From assembly GCA_964529155.1 (NCBI GenBank), contig CAZGVV010000007.1, positions 1 to 45,314 on the forward strand: a stretch of 45,314 bases of DNA. Reading direction: 5' to 3'. This document shows positions 1-7,643 of this stretch, in pieces; position 1 is the stretch's first letter, and every line of letters begins with the position of its first letter. The DNA comes from CAZGVV01 sp964529155 (GTDB taxonomy: Bacteria; Pseudomonadota; Alphaproteobacteria; Rickettsiales; SXRF01). Made by a program: the position numbers and the translations under genes. Under the pieces are notes generated by a model that was not told where the DNA came from, searched no databases, and saw only the letters and a list, made by a program, of their open reading frames with translations.

Positions 1-1
1 G

Positions 2-292
2 TTGAAATCGTATCTTCCGGCTGAGTGCACAACCATAGGCAGCATTAACTCGCCTATGCAATGCATGATGAAAGAAATTTGCGCTCAATGCCTGCAGTTA
101 CACAAAGACCCCATAACTGGCTCAGAAACCTATGTATTTTCCTGCTTTAATCAGGATCAAATGCTGGATAACGTCTCATTTGGGCATTTGGCAGCCCGTT
201 TGGGACAAAATGCATTACAGGAAAAATTAACGGCCGAATGGATACATTCTTGCATTAATTCATTGAAAATAAACAAAAAATTACCTGAATGA
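2..292 (+). CDS. C-terminal fragment of a PyrK-like iron-sulfur/flavin oxidoreductase
   Basis: Only the last 96 residues are in the window. The frame is open to the left edge, so the TTG at position 2 need not be the start. The fragment has four cysteines spaced C-x5-C-x2-C-x17-C (fragment residues 21, 27, 30, 48). This resembles the [2Fe-2S]-binding C terminus of PyrK-type electron-transfer subunits and of larger FAD/NAD(P)-linked oxidoreductases with such a tail. The short motif CMMKEICAQC and the later FSCFNQDQ look like conserved metal-site surroundings. The protein would then pass electrons between a flavin and a partner enzyme in the cytoplasm. The family call rests on cysteine spacing only; the catalytic part lies outside the window. 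It is not obviously linked to the pilus genes that start 85 bases downstream. Confidence 0.5.
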   Translation: MKSYLPAECTTIGSINSPMQCMMKEICAQCLQLHKDPITGSETYVFSCFNQDQMLDNVSFGHLAARLGQNALQEKLTAEWIHSCINSLKINKKLPE

Positions 293-322
293 CGTTTCAG
301 TCCGCAAAAACGGCACAGAGTC

Positions 323-336
323 TTTAACGTTTAACG
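323..336 (+). repeat. Tandem 7-bp direct repeat TTTAACG upstream of the pilus ATPase gene
   Basis: TTTAACG occurs twice head to tail, at 323-329 and 330-336, about 40 bases before the start of the GspE/PilB-like gene. A related TTAACG core lies in the inverted repeat before the secretin gene at 20630-20653. It could be a regulator site, but nothing beyond the repeat itself supports that. Confidence 0.35.
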
Positions 337-342
337 CAAAAG

Positions 343-377
343 TAAGGGATACTGCGCTAAAATAGGCGCATCCCTTA
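343..377 (+). promoter_or_regulatory. Inverted repeat/hairpin reaching the start codon of the pilus ATPase gene
   Basis: TAAGGGAT at 343-350 is perfectly complementary to ATCCCTTA at 370-377. Inside it GCGC at 354-357 can pair with GCGC at 366-369, leaving an eight-base loop. The last paired base is the A of the ATG at 377. The left arm contains AAGGGA, which resembles a Shine-Dalgarno sequence but lies too far from the ATG to act in linear form. No T-tract follows, so it is not a terminator. The layout suggests control of translation initiation or a DNA operator. Confidence 0.5.
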
Positions 378-2188
378 TGAACAAAGCACCCGCCATTGCT
401 AATGCTATCGACCCAAACGGCGTTCCAGCCGCTAGCTTATCCGGCACGCCTGAACAACCCCTGGTTGATAGTTCCAATGAGAATACGCATTCAGCCACAC
501 CTCGTATACGCATTGGGGAAAAACTCATCGCGCTCGGGTTGATTTCGCAGGATCAATTGGTCGTTGCCCTGACCGAACAAAAAAACAGCAAAGAAAAAAA
601 GCTCATCGGCCAAATTCTCGTAGAGATGGGTTTCATTACCGAATCGGCCCTTGGCGAAGTGCTGGCAGAAACCAGCGGCACACAAAAATTCGATCCTAAA
701 TCCACCATGCTGGATGTCGATGTGGTGCGCAAGATTCCCAAAGACGTGGCCACGCGCCATAAAGTTATTCCCGTATCCTTTGAGGAAGATACCGTGCAGT
801 TGGCTATGGCTGACGTGTATAACGTGCTGGCCATCGACCAGGTACGCAGGCATTTCCCGCGCACGGCGCGCATTGTGCCGGTCTATGCCACGGAGAGTGA
901 AATCGCTGAGTTGATCGACCAATATTTTGCTTACGAAGTACAGATCGACGGAATTTTACGCGAAATTGAAAACGGCTCCCATGACGCCAGCAAGCTGGAT
1001 GGTCGGGATCAGGGGTATGTTAACCCGATGGTCCGCTTGGTAAACGCCGTGCTGCTCGATTCGGTAAAACAAGGCGCATCGGATATTCACTTTGAACCCG
1101 AAGGCGCGTTCTTGCGTTTGCGCTATCGTATTGATGGAGAAATGACCCAGATTCGCAGCCTCCACCGCGATTACTGGCCGGCAATTCTGGTGCGTATGAA
1201 AATCATGTCAGGCATGAATATTGCCGAAACCCGACAGCCGCAGGACGGACGTATTTCGCTGACCGTGCAGGGCCGCGATGTGGATTTCCGTGTGGCAACG
1301 CAACCGACGATTCATGGTGAAAACGTGGTATTACGTTTGCTGGATAAAATGAAATCGCTGCGGCCACTGGATCAGATCGGCTACAGCGAGCATAACGTAC
1401 TGACACTTAAAAAGCTTATCAAGCGCCCTGAAGGTATTATTATCGTCACTGGTCCAACGGGTTCAGGTAAAACGACCACATTGTATTCGGTGCTGGGGTA
1501 TATCAACGATATCGGCGTGAACATCATGACACTGGAAGACCCGGTGGAATACATGCTGCCCTTGATCCGCCAGAGTAACGTGCGCGAAGGATCCATGGAT
1601 TTCGTAAGCGGCGTGAAATCGATGATGCGTCAGGACCCTGACATTATCTTCATCGGTGAGGTGCGTGATAAAGATACCGCACAAATGGCGATGCGAGCCG
1701 CCCTTACCGGACACCAGGTGTACACGACACTGCACACCAACGATGCGCTCGGCGCGATTCCGCGTTTGATCGATATTGGCGTGCCGCCGTATCTGCTTGC
1801 CGGTTCGTTAATCGGCGTGGTGGCGCAACGTCTTACCCGCAAACTATGCCCCAGTTGCCGCACACCACACGTTGCCACACAGGATGAATGCCGCATTCTT
1901 GGTAAAGACGCCTCCAACCCTCCTACGATTTACGAAAGCACCCCCGGTGGTTGCGCCGAATGCGCGCGGCGTGGATTTAAAGGGCGTACAGCATTAGTAG
2001 AAGTGCTTCGCATGGATCCGCAGCTTGACGAATTAATCGCTACCGGCGCCACTAAACGCGCCATGCTTGACCACGTGCTGAGCCAGGGTTTTGTGACCAT
2101 GGCGCAAGACGGGATCGGCAAAGTACTCTCCGGTGACATCGCCTTGTCGGAACTGGTCGGCACGGTGGATGTGACGGATAGGCTGTAA
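377..2188 (+). CDS. GspE/PilB-family pilus extension ATPase (MshE-like)
   Basis: This 603-residue cytoplasmic ATPase should power assembly of pilin subunits at the inner-membrane platform. An N-terminal GspE/MshEN-type domain covers about residues 45-175. The motor domain has a Walker A GPTGSGKT at 359-366, an Asp box around LEDPVEY, and a Walker B region RQDPDIIFIGEVRD starting at 418. A zinc-binding tetracysteine follows (C491-x2-C494 and C526-x2-C529), typical of GspE/PilB assembly motors and absent from PilT. The GspF/PilC-like gene follows after eight bases, so they are probably one operon. The ATG at 377 has no well-spaced ribosome site and lies at the edge of a hairpin. The family call is firm. 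The choice between PilB, MshE and GspE rests on context, which favours an MSHA-type pilus. Confidence 0.93.
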   Translation: MNKAPAIANAIDPNGVPAASLSGTPEQPLVDSSNENTHSATPRIRIGEKLIALGLISQDQLVVALTEQKNSKEKKLIGQILVEMGFITESALGEVLAETSGTQKFDPKSTMLDVDVVRKIPKDVATRHKVIPVSFEEDTVQLAMADVYNVLAIDQVRRHFPRTARIVPVYATESEIAELIDQYFAYEVQIDGILREIENGSHDASKLDGRDQGYVNPMVRLVNAVLLDSVKQGASDIHFEPEGAFLRLRYRIDGEMTQIRSLHRDYWPAILVRMKIMSGMNIAETRQPQDGRISLTVQGRDVDFRVATQPTIHGENVVLRLLDKMKSLRPLDQIGYSEHNVLTLKKLIKRPEGIIIVTGPTGSGKTTTLYSVLGYINDIGVNIMTLEDPVEYMLPLIRQSNVREGSMDFVSGVKSMMRQDPDIIFIGEVRDKDTAQMAMRAALTGHQVYTTLHTNDALGAIPRLIDIGVPPYLLAGSLIGVVAQRLTRKLCPSCRTPHVATQDECRILGKDASNPPTIYESTPGGCAECARRGFKGRTALVEVLRMDPQLDELIATGATKRAMLDHVLSQGFVTMAQDGIGKVLSGDIALSELVGTVDVTDRL

Positions 2189-2196
2189 CCGGTTTT

Positions 2197-3399
2197 ATGC
2201 AAACGTATAAATACAGTGCAATCAACAGTATGGGTCGCACCGTACGCGGCACGCTTTCGGCTGAGCATGAATTGGATTTGGAAGTACGCCTGCAACAAAC
2301 CGGTTTTGATCTGGTCAGCGCCCGCTCGGTAAAAGACCGCAAACTCGGCATAAAAAAATCGGTCAATCTTAAAGATTTAATCATGATGTGCATGCATCTG
2401 GAGCAACTGGATCGCGCTGGCGTACCCTTGCATGAATCTCTTTCCGATTTGCGTGACACNNNNNNNNNNGCGCGCCTGCGTGACGTGCTGACCACGGTGT
2501 ATGAAACACTCAAAGGCGGCAAAATGCTTTCCGCAGCGCTGGCCGAGCATCCGAGGGTTTTTTCGCATGTGTTTACCGCCCTGGTCGCTGCCAGCGAAAA
2601 AACCGGTAAGCTGTATGAAGCATTCCATCATTTGGGCGCACATATGAAATGGACCAGCGAACTGCGCCGCAAAGCAAAAAAAGCAATTCGTTACCCCATC
2701 GTTCTGTTGTTCGTAATGACGGGCGTTATCAGCGTGTTGATGATCTTTGTGGTCCCGAAATTGGTAACGTTTATCACATCGCAGGGATTTCATATTCCGC
2801 TGCATACGCGTGCATTGATTTTCGTATCGGAAATATTTCAAGCCTACTGGTATTTAGTGCTCGGCTTACCGGTTGCTTTTATTATTGCGCTGGTTATGGC
2901 TTACCGGAAATCAGAGCCTTTTGCTTATTTTTTCGACAAAACGTTATTACGGGCTCCGGTTAGTGGGCCTGTGATTCGCAAGCTGGATATGGCGCGTTTC
3001 TCTCACTTTTTCTCCGTGATGTTCAATAGCGGCATCGATGTATTAGAATCCCTTAAAACCGCGCAGGATGTGGTGCAAAACCGTGTACTTAAAGAATGTA
3101 TTGCCGATGTACGCGAACGGGTGACGGAAGGCAGCTCGCTGACAGCAGCGCTCAAAAGTTCAAACCAATTTCCAAGCCTGGTGACTCGCATGTTTAAAGT
3201 GGGAGAGGATAGCGGTAACATGCATGATGCGCTTGAAAATATCACCTTTTTCTATGACCGCGAAGTAAACGACGCCGTAGATAGCTTGATTGGCATGATT
3301 CAACCGGCGCTAACCGTGGTAATGGGCCTACTTATTTTCTGGGTGATTGCAGCGGTGTTCGGTCCGCTGTATGAATCAATGTCTAAGATGCAAATTTGA
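2197..3399 (+). CDS. GspF/PilC-family pilus platform protein (MshG-like)
   Basis: This polytopic inner-membrane protein (400 residues as written) is the platform that couples the cytoplasmic ATPases to pilin insertion or extraction. The N terminus (MQTYKYSAINSMGRTVRG) is the usual start of the family. Two T2SSF four-helix domains cover about residues 65-190 and 270-395. Membrane segments lie near residues 170-193, 220-242 and 370-392. A run of ten N at 2460-2469 sits inside the first domain. The frame stays open across it and flanking residues (LSDLRD before, ARLRDVL after) match the family spacing, so the stated gap length is plausible. It follows the extension ATPase directly, as in MSHA, T4P and T2SS operons. 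Confidence 0.92.
   Translation: MQTYKYSAINSMGRTVRGTLSAEHELDLEVRLQQTGFDLVSARSVKDRKLGIKKSVNLKDLIMMCMHLEQLDRAGVPLHESLSDLRDXXXXARLRDVLTTVYETLKGGKMLSAALAEHPRVFSHVFTALVAASEKTGKLYEAFHHLGAHMKWTSELRRKAKKAIRYPIVLLFVMTGVISVLMIFVVPKLVTFITSQGFHIPLHTRALIFVSEIFQAYWYLVLGLPVAFIIALVMAYRKSEPFAYFFDKTLLRAPVSGPVIRKLDMARFSHFFSVMFNSGIDVLESLKTAQDVVQNRVLKECIADVRERVTEGSSLTAALKSSNQFPSLVTRMFKVGEDSGNMHDALENITFFYDREVNDAVDSLIGMIQPALTVVMGLLIFWVIAAVFGPLYESMSKMQI
2460..2469. other. Assembly gap of 10 N inside the GspF/PilC-like gene
   Basis: Ten undetermined bases. They hide about four codons of the first T2SSF domain. Reading frame and domain spacing on both sides are consistent with the written length. Confidence 0.99.
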
Positions 3400-3409
3400 G
3401 ATAGACTTC

Positions 3410-5164
3410 ATGGCGCTACGTTTAACCTCCTCCCGCAAATCTGCGCCTTCTGCGAAACAGCGGAAGGTGACCGAACGTTTTGTGCTGATGGTAGGGGAAG
3501 AAGGCGCGATTTTCGTTCATTTGAAAAATCACGCGGCCGTCGCCAGGCATTTCACCCCCTCGGTCGATGCCCCGGAAACAGCCAGTATCGCAGATATTGC
3601 CTCACGTTTCCCCAACGTCCCTATTCTTTTAGTCTTTGACACACTCGATCAAACCTACCTGACGCAGACATTGCCACCCGTTAGTGCGCTCAGCGTAAAA
3701 AAATTGATGGAGCGACGCTTAAACCGCGAATTTTCTAAAGAATATCTAAAAGGCGCCTTGTTACGCGGCCGCAATACGGGCCCGCGTAAGGATTGGAATT
3801 TTACCATGGCCGCGATTGAGCGGTCCGGCTTGGTAGCCCAGTGGTTAAAACTGGTACTGGAATGGCCCAATCCCTGCCCGGGCATCTATTTGCTGCCCAT
3901 GGAATCAGCATCGGTCATTAATCAGTTAAATACGTTGTTCAATCCCAATGCCGATGGCGACATATGGCCCCTGCTCGTTAGCTATAATAAAGTAAGCGGA
4001 TTGCGCCAGGTGGCCTGCCATAACGGGGAATTAGTGCTGACCCGACTGGGCCATTTAACGATGGACAGCACTGCCGAAACCATTGCAGGAACGATTGAAC
4101 AGGAAGTCATCGGCACGAAAGAATATTTACGGCGCTTAGTGGCCGAAGAAGATCAGGACGTAGACGTCTATATCATTGCACCGGAAGAAGTACGCCGTGC
4201 TATTGACCCTACACGCTTATCGGTGCGCCGCGTGTATCTGATGACGCCACATGAAGTGGCTACCGCCTTAAAACTACAAAATGCCACCCAATCCGGAGAT
4301 CGTTTTGGCGATGCAGCCATGGCCGCCGCTATTGGGTTACAACCCAAATTCATTCTACCGATCGTCACCCCGGAATTAAAGCATCTTCAGCAATTATACC
4401 AGGCATTTACCCTGCAAAAAATACTGGCCGGCATTCTTGCCCTGGGCATGCTGTTTATGGCCGCAAGCAGTCTGTGGAACGCATTTAATTTTTACCAGGA
4501 CTCAAACAAGCTGGAAATTACCCGTACACAACAACAAACCAGCCTGAAAGATTTGCAGGCAAAAGCAGCTGAAGCCCCTGATAACATTGACAAGATCATC
4601 AATGTGATGACGCTGTATCAGAAATTACTTGCAGATAGTTATAATGCGGAACCCTTGCTTGCACGCATCAGCGAGCTGCTGCCTTCCATGCTGCGGGCGA
4701 AAGATGTGTCATGGCAAATGGATAAAAATGGTGCGACCGGCAATACTTCTGCTCCTGCCAAAACACCCGGACCTGCCCCTACCAACGCACCAGGAAATGA
4801 CGCACGCGTAACCGTACAGCTTACGCTGGTACTGCCGGGCACACTGGCGCAGGATAAAAAGATGCTGCAACAAATTACTATCGACACATTAAACGGCTTG
4901 AAAGGCGCATTGCCGGAGTATGACATTTCCTACACAAGCCTGCCGGAAATATTAAATGAAGCGCGACCGCTTGAAATTGTTATGGCATCAGGGAACAACA
5001 CCAACAAAGTAGCCGCACCACTGGAAGCACGGATTCAGTTGAAAGGCCCGTGGAAACCCAAAGATGCCGCACCTGCAAAGCCAGAACCTTCGTCACCAAA
5101 GGCCGAAGTCATTTTAACTGCACCCGTTGCCGATGCGAAAGGAGAGAATCATGCCGCGCCCTGA
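3410..5164 (+). CDS. PilM/PilN-like (MshI/GspL-type) pilus assembly protein
   Basis: The frame is open from 3347, but the ATG at 3410 lies just after the stop of the platform gene and is the likelier start, giving 584 residues. The first 330 residues are soluble and contain ERFVLMVGEEG and VPILLVFDTLDQ, which suggests a divergent actin-like cytoplasmic domain of the PilM/GspL/MshI kind. One membrane helix at about 338-358 is followed by a probable coiled coil and a periplasmic part. That part includes a Pro/Ala/Thr-rich insert and a region consistent with a PilN-like fold. The C terminus is again rich in Pro, Ala and Lys. Position between the platform and PilO-like genes supports a role in the PilM-N-O alignment subcomplex. 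Homology is inferred from architecture and order; no single motif proves it. Confidence 0.65.
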   Translation: MALRLTSSRKSAPSAKQRKVTERFVLMVGEEGAIFVHLKNHAAVARHFTPSVDAPETASIADIASRFPNVPILLVFDTLDQTYLTQTLPPVSALSVKKLMERRLNREFSKEYLKGALLRGRNTGPRKDWNFTMAAIERSGLVAQWLKLVLEWPNPCPGIYLLPMESASVINQLNTLFNPNADGDIWPLLVSYNKVSGLRQVACHNGELVLTRLGHLTMDSTAETIAGTIEQEVIGTKEYLRRLVAEEDQDVDVYIIAPEEVRRAIDPTRLSVRRVYLMTPHEVATALKLQNATQSGDRFGDAAMAAAIGLQPKFILPIVTPELKHLQQLYQAFTLQKILAGILALGMLFMAASSLWNAFNFYQDSNKLEITRTQQQTSLKDLQAKAAEAPDNIDKIINVMTLYQKLLADSYNAEPLLARISELLPSMLRAKDVSWQMDKNGATGNTSAPAKTPGPAPTNAPGNDARVTVQLTLVLPGTLAQDKKMLQQITIDTLNGLKGALPEYDISYTSLPEILNEARPLEIVMASGNNTNKVAAPLEARIQLKGPWKPKDAAPAKPEPSSPKAEVILTAPVADAKGENHAAP

Positions 5165-5882
5165 TATTGTCGCTGCTGTCTCCACCTTATTGCCCCCGGC
5201 AGCTTCGCGGAAGCAAGCTAAGCTAAGGGCGCGGTTGCTTGGAGGTGTGGTTAAGTCGCTGATTATTTTAGCCGTAGTAGGTATTGTCACCTTTGCAACA
5301 GCAGCTTTGGAAGAAGCAAAACAATCATCCTATAATGCAATTAATAATGAAGTGAACCAGCTAAAAAGTGACGTAAGCAATATTCAGAAAAAGCTCGATC
5401 AGGCGGGAAAAATGCTGCCGGATTATAAGCAATTGATTGCTGAACAGGGCAATGCGAAAATCCCCCTCGATCGGGACCTTGCACAAAAACAGATTGAAAA
5501 ACTGCAATCAGATTTTTTGTTTAATTCCCTGCATTTTACTATCAATCCCATTGTTGAATTAAAAGAGCAGACATACAAAAATACCTTTTCCAAAGCATCC
5601 ATGTGCGACATGTCATTATCGTTTGAGGCACTGACCGACGAGGATGTCATGAACTTTATGCGGCGGTTGCGGCACAGCTTAGCAGGGCACGCGTTACAGA
5701 TGACCTCTATTAACATGGCACGTACGGGCTCCGGCGCAAGCAGTATTAGTAAAATGGCCGGGGAGATTATGCGCAGTGGCAAGGTAAGCCTCATAAAAGC
5801 CGATGTAAAATTGCAGTGGATGGGCATGGATGATGTTCAAGCGGCTGCGACAAAAAAAGATATACCGGCAGCAAAACCATGA
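5151..5882 (+). CDS. PilO-like (MshJ-type) inner-membrane pilus assembly protein
   Basis: The ATG at 5151 is preferred over an upstream one because a strong ribosome site, AAAGGAGA at 5138-5145, lies six bases before it. The gene overlaps the preceding one by 14 bases, which suggests coupled translation. The 243-residue protein has a short cytoplasmic end, one membrane helix at about 31-52, then a coiled-coil stretch (roughly 55-125) and a compact periplasmic domain. This is the architecture of PilO, GspM and MshJ. In known systems PilO pairs with PilN and links the ATPase platform to the outer-membrane secretin. The assignment rests on architecture and gene order; sequence identity to named PilO proteins is not apparent by eye. 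Confidence 0.65.
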   Translation: MPRPDIVAAVSTLLPPAASRKQAKLRARLLGGVVKSLIILAVVGIVTFATAALEEAKQSSYNAINNEVNQLKSDVSNIQKKLDQAGKMLPDYKQLIAEQGNAKIPLDRDLAQKQIEKLQSDFLFNSLHFTINPIVELKEQTYKNTFSKASMCDMSLSFEALTDEDVMNFMRRLRHSLAGHALQMTSINMARTGSGASSISKMAGEIMRSGKVSLIKADVKLQWMGMDDVQAAATKKDIPAAKP

Positions 5883-6856
5883 TGATACTGCACATTGCCC
5901 CACGTTGCCTTACCGCTTTTCTTACGTTAGCCTATGCTTCTGCCGTTTTAGCTACGGCTTCTGCAGTGCAACCGGCAGCTACGCCCGCAGCACCGCCGGC
6001 GATAGCCGACACTTCTGCTCCTCCTGCTGTACCCGCAACAGCCATTGCGGTTACTCCGGCCGCCGCCCCGACAACGACCGCCCCTGCAACCAACGCGCCA
6101 GCTTCTTCTGCGACGCCACCCGCTGCCCCGGCAGGCGCATCTGATGTAGCTGCTATTTTCTCACCTGATTCAAACCCTCAGCCGCCCTTACCTGCGTCTT
6201 CCTATCGTTCGCTTTTATTTACCCAAGATGAAGTATCGATGATTAGCGACGCCGCCAGTGATTATTTAAGCGGCGCCCACACACAGGAAATCGCCGGAAC
6301 AATTGGCAATGCGGCGAATGATTTGGCCAATACGCTTCTGCAACGGCATTTTTATCTTTCTTCCATTGTATACCACGCCGATAATGACTGGGTGGTGTGG
6401 ATGCACGACCAGCAATTTACGCCGAATGACCGCCAGCATGCTGATCTGCGTATAGATTCAGTAAGTAAAGACCATGCGGTATTTACCTGGCAGCCCAAGC
6501 AGCTTTCGTTTTATACGCGACGCAATCCACGCATTATCCATCCGCAAATTTCGCTTAACGCAAAAACCGCGACCATCACTTTTTCATTATATCCCAATCA
6601 AACCTTTGTTCCGGCACATATGAACATTGAAGAAGGGAGCACGGAAAGTATGGCGGCGAAAATAGCCCCGCTGATATTACCGCAGGGAATGCCCACCCTG
6701 CCTGCAAGTACAATGCCAAACGGAGCGGCACTTAATAATGCCATAAAGGAATTACACGGCACTGCGCCTTTGCCCAGCGCCGCCTTGCCCGATGTGCCTA
6801 CGGTGCGCATGAAAGATTCTACTTCCAATCTGCCGCCAGCCGGATTAAAGCCATAA
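5879..6856 (+). CDS. Secreted Ala/Pro-rich protein, candidate GspB/PilP/MshK-like pilus component
   Basis: The ATG overlaps the stop of the PilO-like gene as ATGA, so the two are probably translated together. The 325-residue product starts with a signal peptide (about residues 1-28), followed by some 70 residues of low-complexity Ala/Pro/Thr sequence. A more ordered middle contains VVWMHDQQFTPNDRQ and a later DHAVFTWQPKQL. A short strand-turn-strand unit of this kind is seen in the periplasmic domains of GspB, PilP and MshK, which contact the secretin. The C terminus is again proline-rich. I do not recognise the family directly. Its place at the end of the PilM/N/O-like set, its export signal and the linker-like low complexity suggest a periplasmic connector to the secretin encoded at 18.7-20.6 kb. 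Confidence 0.5.
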   Translation: MMILHIAPRCLTAFLTLAYASAVLATASAVQPAATPAAPPAIADTSAPPAVPATAIAVTPAAAPTTTAPATNAPASSATPPAAPAGASDVAAIFSPDSNPQPPLPASSYRSLLFTQDEVSMISDAASDYLSGAHTQEIAGTIGNAANDLANTLLQRHFYLSSIVYHADNDWVVWMHDQQFTPNDRQHADLRIDSVSKDHAVFTWQPKQLSFYTRRNPRIIHPQISLNAKTATITFSLYPNQTFVPAHMNIEEGSTESMAAKIAPLILPQGMPTLPASTMPNGAALNNAIKELHGTAPLPSAALPDVPTVRMKDSTSNLPPAGLKP

Positions 6857-6857
6857 T

Positions 6858-7643
6858 ATGCACACGCCCACTACTGTAAGTCCGGTATCCGTCCAGTCAC
6901 TCAGCAAACGCTATGGGAATCAATTAGCGCTTAAAGACGCCACATTTACGCTGCAGGAAGGCGAGATTTTTGGCTTGATCGGGCTCAATGGTGCAGGCAA
7001 AACCACGCTTATCAAAGTATTATTAAACCTGATCCGCGCTGACGCGGGCGAAGCGCAGTTGTTTGGCCTTCCGGCTTCCAACGTGGCCTCACGTAAAAAA
7101 CTCAGCTATTTACCAGAGAAATTTCAACCTTCTCGCTATTTGACCGGATGGGAATTCCTGACTCTTTCCGCCGCATATTTCGGCCAAACCTTAAACCGCG
7201 CGCGCACCGCCGAATTGGTGGCATCGCTAGATCTTGACCCCGCCGTACTGAAACGCCGCGTAGGGACGTATTCCAAGGGCATGGGGCAGAAACTCGGGCT
7301 TGCCTCTGCATTGGCTATCGATGTACCTTTATTGCTCCTGGATGAACCCATGAGCGGCTTGGACCCCCGGGCGCGAGTACGCCTGAAACAAGCTTTATTC
7401 GCCGCACGCACAGCAGGACGCACGTTATTTTTCAGCTCACATATTTTGTCGGATGTTGATGAATTGTGCGACCGCATCGCCGTACTGCATGAAGGCATCG
7501 TGCATTATGTCGGCACACCAAGCGCATTTAAAGAAGAATGGGGTGACGGCTCATTGGAGCGGGCATTTTTAAAGCTATTGGAAGATATTGCTAAAACGTC
7601 GACGGGCGAATCGTCGTCTTGCGTTCCATCGCAAGTTGCTTAA
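6858..7643 (+). CDS. ABC transporter ATP-binding protein, probably PilH-like
   Basis: A 261-residue ABC ATPase. Walker A GLNGAGKT lies at residues 42-49, the signature YSKGMGQKLGLA near 137, and Walker B LLLLDEP ending at about 164 with the catalytic Glu at 163. A switch histidine is in SSHILSDVDE. This profile is typical of ATPases that drive ABC-2 export permeases. The gene starts one base after the preceding pilus gene, so it is probably cotranscribed. No permease is next to it. The only ABC-2 permease in the window is at 17897-18655 in the other pilus arm and is the likely partner. In Myxococcus xanthus, PilH (ATPase) and PilI (permease) are needed for pilus formation; that analogy is inference. 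Its 3' end overlaps the convergent PilU-like gene by 53 bases. Confidence 0.9.
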   Translation: MHTPTTVSPVSVQSLSKRYGNQLALKDATFTLQEGEIFGLIGLNGAGKTTLIKVLLNLIRADAGEAQLFGLPASNVASRKKLSYLPEKFQPSRYLTGWEFLTLSAAYFGQTLNRARTAELVASLDLDPAVLKRRVGTYSKGMGQKLGLASALAIDVPLLLLDEPMSGLDPRARVRLKQALFAARTAGRTLFFSSHILSDVDELCDRIAVLHEGIVHYVGTPSAFKEEWGDGSLERAFLKLLEDIAKTSTGESSSCVPSQVA

